Below, in pieces: positions 36,707-45,578 of a stretch of DNA of 64,000 bases (positions are counted from its first letter, which is position 1; every line of letters starts with the position of its first letter). The position numbers were made by a program, and so were the translations under genes. Source of the DNA: JAGVSR01 sp963825555 (GTDB taxonomy: Bacteria > Pseudomonadota > Alphaproteobacteria > Rhizobiales > Hyphomicrobiaceae). The notes below the pieces were generated by a model. The model was not told where the DNA came from and made no database searches. It saw only the letters and a program-made list of their open reading frames with translations. Where the stretch lies: the NCBI GenBank assembly GCA_963825555.1, contig CAWGTZ010000011.1:62001-126000 (forward strand), written 5' to 3'.

Positions 36707-37690
36707 ATGCGCATTGCAACTTTCAACCTGGAAAGCCTCGACGTTCCCCCAAAGGCTCACACGCCGCTGGAAGCGCGCGTCGATATTCTTCGGCCTGCGC
36801 TCGACCGTCTCGAAGCCGATGTCCTGTGCCTTCAGGAGGTCAATGGGCAGAAGATACCTGGAAAAGATGAGCGCCAGCTCGTTGCCCTCGACAAATTGTT
36901 GGCTGGAACGCCCTATGCCAATTATCACAGAGCGACTTCGACCGCTTCGGACGGTCATGGTGTGGCCGACGTCCATAATCTTGTGACGCTCTCCCGCTTT
37001 TCCATCCTGTCCTTCAGCCGCGTCCAGCACGATCTGGTCCCCCCGCTGCAGTATAGCCTGCAAACGGCAGACCCTCCCGATTGCGACGCCCATCCCCTCC
37101 GCTTCGACCGTCCCCTCCTCGTAACCGAACTCGATCTGGGGCAAGGACGGCGCATGTCGGTCGTGAACCTGCATCTGCGCGCGCCGCTGGCAGCAGCCAT
37201 TCCCGGGCAGAAAATTTCCCCCTTCGTCTGGAAAAGCGTCTCGGGCTGGGCAGAAGGATACTTCCTCGCCGCCTTGCGGCGCGGCGCGCAAGCACTTGAA
37301 TTACGCCTGCTTCTCGACCGGCTGCTCGCAGCAGACCCTCATGGCCTGATCGCTGTTGCCGGTGACTTCAACGCCGAAGATCACCAGACGCCGCTAAAAA
37401 TCGCCATCGGGGCGGAGGAAGAGACTGGGAACGGCCAACTCACCGGGCACAGCCTTGTCGTGCTCGACAGGGCCATAGCCAGCGACCGGCGCTGGAGCGT
37501 GTTGCACTATGGCCGTCCGCAGATGCTCGATCATATTCTCGCTAGCCGAACGCTTTATGCGCACTTCCGCTCGATCGAAGTCCACAACGAAACGCTGGGC
37601 GACGAAGCGGTGAGCTACGCCAAGGTCGACAACCCCCCCGGCTCTTATCACGCTGCCGTTGTGGCGGAGTTCGCGATCAAAAGCACTTGA
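36707..37690 (+). CDS. endonuclease/exonuclease/phosphatase-family protein
   Basis: The 327-residue product shows the EEP-fold landmarks: MRIATFNLESLD at the start, the metal Glu in LCLQEVNGQ, a central VNLHLRAPL, GDFNAEDHQTPL with the catalytic Asp/Asn, and a late histidine in SYHAAVVAEF. No signal peptide is seen, so it may act on cytosolic nucleic acid or phosphoesters; members range from DNases to sphingomyelinases, and the substrate cannot be read. A hairpin at 37699-37720 after the stop may terminate it. It stands alone on the plus strand. Confidence 0.85.
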   Translation: MRIATFNLESLDVPPKAHTPLEARVDILRPALDRLEADVLCLQEVNGQKIPGKDERQLVALDKLLAGTPYANYHRATSTASDGHGVADVHNLVTLSRFSILSFSRVQHDLVPPLQYSLQTADPPDCDAHPLRFDRPLLVTELDLGQGRRMSVVNLHLRAPLAAAIPGQKISPFVWKSVSGWAEGYFLAALRRGAQALELRLLLDRLLAADPHGLIAVAGDFNAEDHQTPLKIAIGAEEETGNGQLTGHSLVVLDRAIASDRRWSVLHYGRPQMLDHILASRTLYAHFRSIEVHNETLGDEAVSYAKVDNPPGSYHAAVVAEFAIKST

Positions 37691-37698
37691 TCGGACCC

Positions 37699-37720
37699 GA
37701 GAGCAGCCAGGGCCGCTCTC
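37699..37720 (+). terminator. weak hairpin after the EEP gene
   Basis: GAGAGC (37699-37704) pairs with GCTCTC (37715-37720) around a ten-base loop, nine bases after the stop. The following ATACTTT is only a poor U-tract, so termination efficiency is doubtful. Confidence 0.35.
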
Positions 37721-37791
37721 ATACTTTGGTTCAATGCTAGACATGATCGAGGAACCCAAGGGGACCTAAAAAGTCAACATCCACGCCGCAC

Positions 37792-37818
37792 CGCAGCAAA
37801 AGTCTCCGCTTTGCTGCG
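37792..37818 (+). other. nine-base-pair stem-loop
   Basis: CGCAGCAAA (37792-37800) and TTTGCTGCG (37810-37818) are perfectly complementary around a nine-base loop. No U-tract follows, so it is not a standard terminator. Confidence 0.5.
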
Positions 37819-37984
37819 CAGAAAATGAATCTCGCTGCCCCAAACAAAAGCTAATCAATTCAATTAATACCGACAGGATGTCTACGCTGTCGATAATGTC
37901 GTGCTGCATGCGCTCGCCGAAGGCTGCAGATCATCATGATCGAGCATGCATGTGCTCAAAAACAACCGCATGCACGTAAGCCCG

Positions 37985-37998
37985 ATGACCTGAGTCAA
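37985..37998. promoter_or_regulatory. near-consensus FNR/FixK box ATGAC-CTGA-GTCAA
   Basis: Nine of the ten specified bases match TTGAY-N4-RTCAA. It is centred about 166 bases before the proposed GTG at 38158, leaving room for a long leader. Confidence 0.4.
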
Positions 37999-38157
37999 CG
38001 GCAGGCCAGCAGGCTGCGATGTATTTTTTCATGACTTGCGTGGAAGACCGGCAAAGCTCATGTTGGCTAGGAACGTGTGCTCCACCTTGAACAAGAGTGA
38101 GCAATTGGAACTCCGCGTTGATACGCGGCAATGAATTGCACAGCAGGAGTAGTGACG

Positions 38158-39045
38158 GTGGGGCATCGGGGTTTCGTCAAATCGGAAACGGAAAAAGTCG
38201 GCGACCGCTGGAGTGCTGCGTCAGGTCTACGACTGGATTGGGGTTCCTCGCAAACAGCAAGAACCGGCCCCAGTTCACGAACGGCCCTGGCCGGCATCAT
38301 CGAGAACGACATCATCCCGCGCCTGCTGCGCACTCACGAAGATGGAACGCTAGCGGATCTGCCGTCATCCGGCCTGACGGGGGCCGAGAGAGTCGAGCGT
38401 ATCGAGGAATTCACTGAGGTCGTTCTTCAACCGGATGTCCGTCCGGCCATGGAGTACTTCGATATGATGCGCCTCCAGGGCGCATCCATCGAAATCCTTT
38501 TCAATGAGCTTCTTGCCCCGACGGCACGGCGACTTGGGGAGCTGTGGGAGCGCGACATCCGGGATTTCACTGAGGTCACCCGCGGGGTCGATCACATCCA
38601 GCAGATCGTAATGGCCTACTGCTCGGCCTTCTGCAATGAAGTGTCCTGTCCCCAATCGTCCCGGCGGATCCTCCTGATGACGCTTCCAGGGGAACGACAT
38701 AATCTTGGCGTCTGCATCATTCGCGCGCATTTCTGGCGCGAAGGCTGGGACGTGTGGTGCGACACCCCACAGTCCTTGAAGGATCTCGCCAGGCTCGTCA
38801 AAAGCCAGTGGTTTGATGTTCTCGGCTTTTCCGCCACCAGGGTGTCCGAACCGGATAAACTCGGCCTCGACATCAAAAATATCCGTAAGGCGTCGATCAA
38901 CAAGGATCTGACAATCATCGTCGGTGGCCACGCGTTTTTCGATAATCACAAACTCGTCGCTTCAGTTGGCGCGGACGGTACGGCTGTAGATGGTCGTGAA
39001 GCCGTAAAATCCATGTCGGAGCGACTGCGCGAACGCAGGCTCTGA
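38158..39045 (+). CDS. B12-binding/SCHIC-domain sensor (AerR/PpaA-like)
   Basis: The 295-residue product has a helical cap with LGELWERDIRDFTEVTRG, the W-to-VT-G pattern of the methionine-synthase-type cobalamin cap. A Rossmann-like B12 domain follows: LMTLPGERHNLGV, with a histidine near residue 181 as possible cobalt or haem ligand, then FSATRVSEPDK and GGHAFFDN. Such proteins (AerR, PpaA, and SCHIC domains) act as light- or redox-responsive partners of transcription factors. No DNA-binding domain is present. I prefer the GTG at 38158 with AGGAG eight bases upstream over the ATG at 38131. No photosynthesis genes are nearby. Confidence 0.82.
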   Translation: MGHRGFVKSETEKVGDRWSAASGLRLDWGSSQTARTGPSSRTALAGIIENDIIPRLLRTHEDGTLADLPSSGLTGAERVERIEEFTEVVLQPDVRPAMEYFDMMRLQGASIEILFNELLAPTARRLGELWERDIRDFTEVTRGVDHIQQIVMAYCSAFCNEVSCPQSSRRILLMTLPGERHNLGVCIIRAHFWREGWDVWCDTPQSLKDLARLVKSQWFDVLGFSATRVSEPDKLGLDIKNIRKASINKDLTIIVGGHAFFDNHKLVASVGADGTAVDGREAVKSMSERLRERRL

Positions 39046-39110
39046 GAGGAGGCGGTGCCGGATCCTCTTCTTGGGACCGCGAGCCTTCCGAAGACTGCTT
39101 ATGGCCCCTC

Positions 39111-39914
39111 TTACCTCCGCTCGTTCCGATGTGTGCGTTCGATTGATTGCACCGTTCGGATCACTTCGTCGTCGTTGAGCGGCGGACGGCAGCGCACATG
39201 GTTCCAAGATAGCAGGAGTTCCACCACGACATCCGGATCCACGCCATGCCAAAGAAGATGGCCGGCAAATGAAGCGATCGTGGAATTACGTTGGCCCTCC
39301 TTCACCCCTTCCTGCACAAGCGCGCGCCAGTAGGAGACCGAATGACCTCCGGCGCCTTCGCCGGAAAACCGGGGCTGCTCGAGCCATACCGGCAAGGCGG
39401 CCAGTTCTATCTGGCCCGGCGCATGACCCTTTCGCCAGCGATAGCGTTTGCCCGAGGGATGCACTGACGGCGGGACAATAATGCATCCTCCATCTCCCCT
39501 AAGATCGATGCCAGGCGCCAAGCCGGCGCGGTTTCTCACTTCGTGTCCTGGATGCGCAAAATAGAGATGCCGGCCCCCGCCACCAGTGATTGACTCAACA
39601 GTCTGCGGCACCGGTCCATGCCGGAATTCCAGATCGGCAAGCGATGCATCGCCGCCGTTCTCGGGATCGATGTCGATTACGACGACCCCGGAGATCTCGC
39701 CGGTCACCACGGCAAGGTTGCCATTGGGCCAGCGCTCATACCAGCCTGTGATTTCTTTCTCTGTCGGCATGCGGTGTTGATAGACCTGCCAACGCACAAT
39801 CGGCCGCTTGGTCCGCTCGCCGGCCACCACGATGGACCAGCCGCGGCGCAGATAGCCGAGCGCCGCTTCCAGATGCGCGCTCTCATTCTGCGGTGTCTTT
39901 TTACCGTCCGGCAC
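39111..39914 (-). CDS. stand-alone Prim-Pol (AEP-type primase/polymerase) protein
   Basis: The 267-residue product has the bifunctional primase/polymerase fold: YLRRGWSIVVAGERTKRPIV, the catalytic DxD (D81, D83 in VVVIDIDPENGG), and SITGGGGRHLYF. A PriCT-1-like helical end (GQRNSTIASFAGHLL ... NDDEVIRTVQSIE) follows. No helicase is fused, unlike plasmid or phage homologues. The GTG at 39914 has AGGAG seven bases upstream. It lies 45 bases downstream of the S-adenosylmethionine synthetase on the same strand, so co-transcription is likely. It could be a captured mobile-element gene or a repair primase. Confidence 0.85.
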   Translation of the reverse strand: MPDGKKTPQNESAHLEAALGYLRRGWSIVVAGERTKRPIVRWQVYQHRMPTEKEITGWYERWPNGNLAVVTGEISGVVVIDIDPENGGDASLADLEFRHGPVPQTVESITGGGGRHLYFAHPGHEVRNRAGLAPGIDLRGDGGCIIVPPSVHPSGKRYRWRKGHAPGQIELAALPVWLEQPRFSGEGAGGHSVSYWRALVQEGVKEGQRNSTIASFAGHLLWHGVDPDVVVELLLSWNHVRCRPPLNDDEVIRTVQSIERTHRNERR

Positions 39915-39959
39915 GGCTCAACTCCTGCAAGCGTGAGACGAATTCCGACGAGACGGACC

Positions 39960-41162
39960 TCATGCCACCGGTACGGTTCCGGCGAGGAAGTCCTTCCATA
40001 TGTCAGGCGTCCTTGCGATCTCGCGCGCTGCAACATCTTCGATCTTGCGCGCTATGTCTCCAGGCAGGCCGGCTTCGGCATATCGTATGCGCAGATGCGC
40101 AATGCGAGGCTTGTCGATAGGCTCACCGATCTGACTGACCAGATAGCATTCGGCGTCCGCCACGCCCGAAACCTCGGATACAAGAGCATTGGCAATCGCA
40201 TTCGCCGCCGCCGTGTAGATCTTGCCCACATGAGTTATGGGATTCTTCCCTGCCATCGCCTCCATGCACATGGGCCGCATGGGGGTGATGAGACCGTTCA
40301 TGCGGTTTCCGCGGCCGGTTTCTCCATCATCCCCCGCCTCTGCAGAGGTGCCTGAGACGGTCAGATAGACATCGCCAGCGCCCGGATCGTCGGCGGCATT
40401 CACATAGGCGGCAACATCCCGCTTCGTGATTCCACGCGCAATCTTCAGAGCCTCTTCACGAAGGCTCTGCTTAGCCGTCAAATAGGCATCGATGTCGCTG
40501 AGATGCCGCCCGATGAAGGCGCAGGAGATAGTCAAAGAGATGTGATCATGCTCACGCACCCCCATGACCTTGATGTCCTCACCCAACTCGGGAAAGCGCT
40601 CCTTGAACGAGCACGTATTCAATCCTCGCTCGACGGCCAGAACAACACGCTCCAAGTCGCTCGGCGGGCCAAAACCAACACCGCACGACGTATCGTTAGC
40701 CAGGAACACGCCGCGCGCCTGCTGACGCATGAAGAGATTTACGAGTTCGCTTGACCCCGGCCGCGTAATGCAGTGGAGCCTGAGGCCCGCTTCCGGATCG
40801 AAGGCGTGCATGTTCGCATCAAACCAAGATCGAACCGCCTCTTCCGCCAGATCGAAAATCGGAACCAACTCTCCCCGCACTTCTGCCGTTGCGCGGCCGG
40901 AGAGATAGAGATCGAAGGGCTTGACGATCCGGCCGCCGCCGAATTCCGCCTGCGATTGCCCCGCCGACAGAAGCGCCTTGTCCACATTGTGGTGCAACAC
41001 GAGTCCGAAGTGCTGAAGATAGAATTTGGAAAGCGCAGCACTGAAGGCCTCGCTCAGCATATCGCAGATCGTATCGGGATGGCCGATCCCCTTGCGTTCG
41101 ACGATCTCCAGCGGACGCTCATCCGGCATCGCGTCGTGGCTCAGTTCGATCTTGATAGCCAT
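39960..41162 (-). CDS. archaeal-type S-adenosylmethionine synthetase
   Basis: This enzyme makes S-adenosylmethionine from ATP and methionine. The 400-residue product follows the archaeal MAT family, not bacterial MetK: VERKGIGHPDTICDML, HHNVDKALLSAGQSQ, FGGGRIVKPFDLYLSGRAT, GRGNRMNGLITPMRPMCME and GKNPITHVGKIY. Bacterial MetK would instead show GHPDKxxDxxSD and GGGAFSGKD. The start is set at the ATG at 41162 (MAIKIELSH); an in-frame ATG seven codons upstream is possible. It is divergent from the beta-CASP gene and followed by Prim-Pol. Whether a normal metK also exists cannot be seen here. Confidence 0.92.
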   Translation of the reverse strand: MAIKIELSHDAMPDERPLEIVERKGIGHPDTICDMLSEAFSAALSKFYLQHFGLVLHHNVDKALLSAGQSQAEFGGGRIVKPFDLYLSGRATAEVRGELVPIFDLAEEAVRSWFDANMHAFDPEAGLRLHCITRPGSSELVNLFMRQQARGVFLANDTSCGVGFGPPSDLERVVLAVERGLNTCSFKERFPELGEDIKVMGVREHDHISLTISCAFIGRHLSDIDAYLTAKQSLREEALKIARGITKRDVAAYVNAADDPGAGDVYLTVSGTSAEAGDDGETGRGNRMNGLITPMRPMCMEAMAGKNPITHVGKIYTAAANAIANALVSEVSGVADAECYLVSQIGEPIDKPRIAHLRIRYAEAGLPGDIARKIEDVAAREIARTPDIWKDFLAGTVPVA

Positions 41163-41265
41163 GATGTCGATCCGACCTTCCAAAAGCCCCGGGAATGTCT
41201 TCTCTTACATCCGCAAAGGGACGGGACGCCAGCACCCGTCCGACTTAATGATGCGGAGATCAGAG

Positions 41266-42876
41266 GTGCCAACATCAAACGTGATCCTGCGCTTCTGCGG
41301 TGCAGCACGCACCGTGACGGGGTCGTGCTATTGGCTCCGTGGGCAGACCTTCAGCTTTATCGTCGATTGTGGACTCTTCCAGGGATCGAAGACACTGAAG
41401 GAGCTGAACTACCGGCCGTTCCCCTTCGATCCCAAAGAGATCGACTTCGTCCTGCTGACTCATGCGCATATCGACCATTCGGGTCTTCTGCCGCGCCTGA
41501 TCAAAGAAGGTTTCAAAGGGCCTGCCTACATGACCCGCGGCACGAAGGATCTTCTGACCTTCATGCTGCCAGACAGCGGACACATCCAGGAAAGCGAAGT
41601 CGAACAGCTCAACTTACGCAAACAGCAATGGGGGCGCCCGGAGGTCGAGCCGATCTATACGAGGGCCGATGCCGAGCGCGCGCTCGAGAACTTCAAGACC
41701 GTTCCGTACGAGGTCTGGATCCAACCCTGCGACGAGGTGCGGGCCCGCTTCTGGAATGCGGGGCATATTCTGGGATCGGCCTCGATCGAGATCGAGGTTG
41801 CCACCGAGCAGCGCGAGCAACGGCTCCTGCGTATTCTCTTCTCCGGCGATATCGGTCCGGAACACAAGCTTTTCCACGCCGATCCCGAGGCGCCTGCGAA
41901 CTTCGATTACGTCATTTCGGAATCGACCTATGGCGGCCGAAAGCGCACGCGAGCCGACCCAAAACATCGCCGCATGCTGCTGTCGCAGGAGGTCAAACAG
42001 GCACTTCGGGCTGACGGCGTGCTGATTATTCCTGTGTTTGCCGTCGAGCGGACACAAGAACTCGTGTCCGACCTCATCAGCCTGCGGGAAAGCGGCGGAA
42101 TTCCCGCCGTGCCGATTTTTCTCGATTCCCCGCTCGCCATCCGCGTGACACGGGTCTTCGAGGCTCATGCCCATGAACTCGAGGATCTGGCCGGTCGCGC
42201 TCGCCTTCTCGACAATCCGGCCATCATTCCGACGGAGACGAGCGAAGAAAGCAAGCGGATCAACAGCGTCCGCGGCGGAGCCATTATTCTGGCGGCAAGC
42301 GGCATGTGCGAGGCCGGCCGCATTCGCCACCATCTGAAACACTGGCTCTGGCGCGAGCAGGCCACCGTACTTCTCGCCGGCTATCAGGCGCCGGGCACGC
42401 TCGGCCGACTGCTCGCCGACGGCGCCACCTCTGTCCGCATCCAAGGTGACGAGATCCACGTCAAGGCGCACATCCGGCAGACCGATCTCTATTCCGGTCA
42501 CGCGGATGGCAAAGAACTGGTTGCCTGGATCGAAGAGCGCCAGCCCATCAAGCGCGCCCTATGTCTTACCCACGGCGACGAAGAGGAGATCAAGGCTCTG
42601 ACCGCAGCGCTCGCGGCCCACGGCATGAGCGAGGAGCGCATCATCGCACCGGTCCTCGACGACGAAATGGAGCTTCTGGGAGACGGCGCCTCACCGCGGT
42701 TCCGCCCCGCGCCGCGCCGTCTCGATCCGGAAGTCGTTGGGCGGCCGGACTGGCACAACGAATTCGCCCAGATCTCGCTCGATATCCGCAGCGCCCTCGA
42801 TCAGGCGGCCGACGACCGATCTCGCAACATCGTGCTGCGCAGGCTGAGACGCGCCTTGGAGGTTTCGGAAGATTAG
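41266..42876 (+). CDS. MBL-fold beta-CASP RNase-like protein (COG1236)
   Basis: Members of this CPSF-73/YSH1-like group cut or trim RNA with two zinc ions. The 536-residue product shows FCGAARTVTGSCYWL, the metal motif THAHIDHSGLLP, AGHILGSASIEIEV, SGDIGPEHKLF, SESTYGGRKR, the beta-CASP landmarks LDSPLAIRVTRV and ASGMCEAGRIRHHLKHWL, and YSGHADGKELVAWIE. All metal ligands appear present. Start is uncertain: GTG at 41266 has GGAG seven bases upstream; ATG 41248 and GTG 41281 are alternatives. Divergent from the S-adenosylmethionine synthetase across about 100 bases, so they may share control. Confidence 0.9.
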   Translation: MPTSNVILRFCGAARTVTGSCYWLRGQTFSFIVDCGLFQGSKTLKELNYRPFPFDPKEIDFVLLTHAHIDHSGLLPRLIKEGFKGPAYMTRGTKDLLTFMLPDSGHIQESEVEQLNLRKQQWGRPEVEPIYTRADAERALENFKTVPYEVWIQPCDEVRARFWNAGHILGSASIEIEVATEQREQRLLRILFSGDIGPEHKLFHADPEAPANFDYVISESTYGGRKRTRADPKHRRMLLSQEVKQALRADGVLIIPVFAVERTQELVSDLISLRESGGIPAVPIFLDSPLAIRVTRVFEAHAHELEDLAGRARLLDNPAIIPTETSEESKRINSVRGGAIILAASGMCEAGRIRHHLKHWLWREQATVLLAGYQAPGTLGRLLADGATSVRIQGDEIHVKAHIRQTDLYSGHADGKELVAWIEERQPIKRALCLTHGDEEEIKALTAALAAHGMSEERIIAPVLDDEMELLGDGASPRFRPAPRRLDPEVVGRPDWHNEFAQISLDIRSALDQAADDRSRNIVLRRLRRALEVSED

Positions 42877-42961
42877 GCCCTAGGGCGTCGCGGCGCTGCA
42901 CACGGCGAGCAATTGACTTTTTTTGTCCGCATTGCACCTTCCTTTTCCGCTTCTGTGATCC

Positions 42962-42975
42962 TTGACGCACGTCAA
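42962..42975. promoter_or_regulatory. exact FNR/FixK-type box TTGAC-GCAC-GTCAA
   Basis: All ten specified bases match TTGAY-N4-RTCAA, and a further C/G pair extends the dyad. A class II arrangement would start transcription near 43010 with GATACA (42997-43002) as -10, upstream of the Lon-like/universal-stress operon. Confidence 0.65.
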
Positions 42976-43112
42976 GAAGCCCGCACGTTTGCCAGTGATA
43001 CAGATTGAATTGGACGTGCGCACACGAAGAGCCTACGCGGCGTGCAGGCTCAAAATCCTCTGTCCAAGTCCAGAACAATCCTATGCTATCGGACGGCGAG
43101 GGAGCTTGGCAC

Positions 43113-45578
43113 GTGACACAATCAGAACCTGATCGAGGAAGGCTCAAGGCCCGCGCTTCACCACCCAGCGCACTTCCTGTTGAAGCGCTTCATAAAGCGG
43201 CCGATCTCAGCACGCTCACGTTCGAGACGACGGCTGATCTTCCGCCGCTGGAAGGTGAAACGCACCAGAGTCGCGCGCTTGAGGCTGTTGTCTTCGGAAC
43301 AGAAATCCATCGACCAGGTTACAACCTGTTCGTCATAGGCCCGCGTGAAACCCGCATGCGTGAGGTGGTCGCGCGCATCCTCACCGATACGGTGCACAAG
43401 GAAACGGCGCCCTCAGACTGGATCTATGTCAATAACTTCACGGACCCCAGGAAGCCGACTGCAATCGAACTTCCAGCCGGGAGGGCGCCGAAATTCCACG
43501 ATGCCATGCATGAACTCGTCGACGATCTGAAGGCCACCCTTCCCAGCGCCTTCGAGAGTGAGGACTACACGACGAGGCGCGCCGCCATCGACGAGAAATT
43601 CACCAAGGCACAGGCCGATGCCTTCAGTGGCCTACGCGACAAGGCGACCGAGAAGGGAATTGCCATTCTGCGCACACCCTTCGGCTTCACGCTCGCACCC
43701 GAGAAAGACGGTTCCGTCGTGCCGCCAAGCGAATTCGCGAAGTGGCCGGATGCTGACCAGGACGAGACGCGGCGAAACATGGAAATACTGGAAAAGGAAC
43801 TTGATCAGATCGTTCGCTTCGTCCCTCGGTTGGAGAAGGACCATCGCGAGGCGATCCGCCAGCTCAACCGGGAAACGGCGGAGACCGCCGTCGGTCACCT
43901 AATCGAGGAGGTTAAGATCCGCTTTTTGGATCTACCCGTGATCATTGATCGGCTCGAAACCGTGCGCAACGATCTTCTGGAGAACGTCGCGATCTTCGTG
44001 CAGAAGAGCGACGAAGGCGGTGAGATCCCTGCTCCGCCGCTCGCTCATACGCCCTTCGAGCGCTACGAAGTCAATGTTCTCGTCACTCACGATCCTGCCA
44101 ATCTCGCAGCACCACTGATCGAAGAATATCATCCGACGCTCGGCAACCTCATGGGGCGCATCGAGCATGTGGCACATCAGGGCACTCTGATCACGAACTT
44201 CCGCATGATACGCGCCGGTGCGCTGCACCGTGCGAACGGGGGGTTCCTGCTGCTCGATATCCGACACCTGCTGACCGAACCATTCAGCTGGGCCGCTCTC
44301 AAGAGATCCCTGCAGCGCGGCATGATCGTTATCGAGGACATCGGACAACTTATCGGCTTTGCAACCACGTCGCCGCTCGAGCCCGATCCGATCCCGCTCG
44401 ATACCAAAGTGATCCTGTTTGGCGATCGGATCGTGTACTTCCTTCTTTCGGAACTGGATCCGGAAGTCGCTCACCACTTCAAGGTGCTGGCCGATTTCGA
44501 GGATGACGTGGAGCGCACGCCGGAGAGCGAGGCGCTGCATGCCCGCATTATCGCCAGTATTGTGCACCGCGAGAACCTGAAGCCTGCCTCGCGGGATGCG
44601 GTCGCGCTCGTCATCGGAAGATGCGCACGTATGGCTGGAAATGCCGAGCGCCTGAGCCTGCTGACAGAACACGTACGCGATATTCTGATCGAGGCCGATC
44701 ATTGGGCAACACGAGACGGGCGTCCGATCATTGAGGCTCAAGACGTGCAGCGCGCCATTGACCAGAAGGATCGCCGCAGCGGCCGCGTGCGCGATCGGAT
44801 GCAGGATAGCATCCTGAAGAAATTCGCCCTGATCAGCACGACGGGAGCCGCTGTTGGACAGGTCAATGCATTGAGCGTTTTGGAGCTTGCCGGCTTTGTT
44901 TTCGGGCAGCCGTCGCGGATCACCTGCCGCGTCCGGCCCGGTTCCGGGGAGGTCATCGATATTGAGCGCGAGGTCGAACTCGGGGGGGCGACGCACTCGA
45001 AGGGCGTGCTGATCCTCTCCGGCTATTTGGCAGGCCGTTATGCGCTAGATACACCGATGTCCCTTCTCGCAAGCCTCGTCTTTGAGCAATCCTATGTCGG
45101 CATTGAAGGCGACAGCGCATCGACAGCCGAACTCCTGGCGCTTCTCTCTGCTCTCTCCGAGGCACCGTTGCGGCAGGATCTGGCCGTGACCGGCTCCGTC
45201 AATCAGAACGGCGAGATCCAAGCCATCGGCGGCGTGAACGAGAAAATCGAGGGCTTCTTCGATATCTGCAAGGCGCGCGGTCTTACCGGCAGCCAGGGCG
45301 TGGTTATCCCGAAATCGAATACGCGCAATCTGATGCTCCGCCAGGATGTGATCGATGCATGCCGGAGCGGCCAATTCGCGATCTATGCCGTAGAGAATAT
45401 CGACGAGGCCCTGCATCTGTTTACCGGCCTGCCCGCCGGCCAGCGCCAACTCGACGGCGAATTCCCGTTCGGCTCCGTCAATCATCTGGTCGAAGAGCGA
45501 CTGCGCACATTCGCCGAGGTCCGGCGGATCTATGCGGGAACCGGGGAAAGCGCGCCGGGCGAGGAGAGTGGGGGATGA
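43113..45578 (+). CDS. Lon-like (S16) protease with degenerate AAA P-loop
   Basis: About 821 residues of the COG1067 Lon-like group. The C-terminal proteolytic domain is intact: catalytic serine in VGIEGDSASTAELLALL and lysine in GGVNEKIEGFFDI. The AAA core is recognisable (HRANGGFLLLDIRHLL; VILFGDRIVYFLL). However the expected Walker A region reads FVIGPRETRMREVV, with no lysine or GxGK, so ATP binding is doubtful. The GTG at 43113 has GAGGGAG eight bases upstream; ATG 43083 is possible; a start at 43005 would precede the predicted transcription start. It overlaps the next gene by an ATGA. Confidence 0.9.
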   Translation: MTQSEPDRGRLKARASPPSALPVEALHKAADLSTLTFETTADLPPLEGETHQSRALEAVVFGTEIHRPGYNLFVIGPRETRMREVVARILTDTVHKETAPSDWIYVNNFTDPRKPTAIELPAGRAPKFHDAMHELVDDLKATLPSAFESEDYTTRRAAIDEKFTKAQADAFSGLRDKATEKGIAILRTPFGFTLAPEKDGSVVPPSEFAKWPDADQDETRRNMEILEKELDQIVRFVPRLEKDHREAIRQLNRETAETAVGHLIEEVKIRFLDLPVIIDRLETVRNDLLENVAIFVQKSDEGGEIPAPPLAHTPFERYEVNVLVTHDPANLAAPLIEEYHPTLGNLMGRIEHVAHQGTLITNFRMIRAGALHRANGGFLLLDIRHLLTEPFSWAALKRSLQRGMIVIEDIGQLIGFATTSPLEPDPIPLDTKVILFGDRIVYFLLSELDPEVAHHFKVLADFEDDVERTPESEALHARIIASIVHRENLKPASRDAVALVIGRCARMAGNAERLSLLTEHVRDILIEADHWATRDGRPIIEAQDVQRAIDQKDRRSGRVRDRMQDSILKKFALISTTGAAVGQVNALSVLELAGFVFGQPSRITCRVRPGSGEVIDIEREVELGGATHSKGVLILSGYLAGRYALDTPMSLLASLVFEQSYVGIEGDSASTAELLALLSALSEAPLRQDLAVTGSVNQNGEIQAIGGVNEKIEGFFDICKARGLTGSQGVVIPKSNTRNLMLRQDVIDACRSGQFAIYAVENIDEALHLFTGLPAGQRQLDGEFPFGSVNHLVEERLRTFAEVRRIYAGTGESAPGEESGG

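Larger units (their letters stand above)
37721..38157. other. 437-base intergenic region with hairpins and an FNR-like box
   Basis: No credible gene is seen. It holds a strong nine-base-pair hairpin (37792-37800 with 37810-37818), a GAGCA-TGCATG-TGCTC dyad near 37942-37957 and an FNR/FixK-like box at 37985-37998. This density of structure suggests regulation of the downstream B12-domain gene or an unannotated RNA. Confidence 0.45.

Noticed and set aside
39111..39914. Prophage or integrated plasmid around the Prim-Pol
   Set aside because: No integrase, capsid, replication or att-like repeats are nearby; flanking genes are chromosomal-type.
39960..41162. SAM riboswitch upstream of the S-adenosylmethionine synthetase
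   Set aside because: The gap to the divergent gene is about 100 bases and shows no stable multi-stem structure of a known SAM class.
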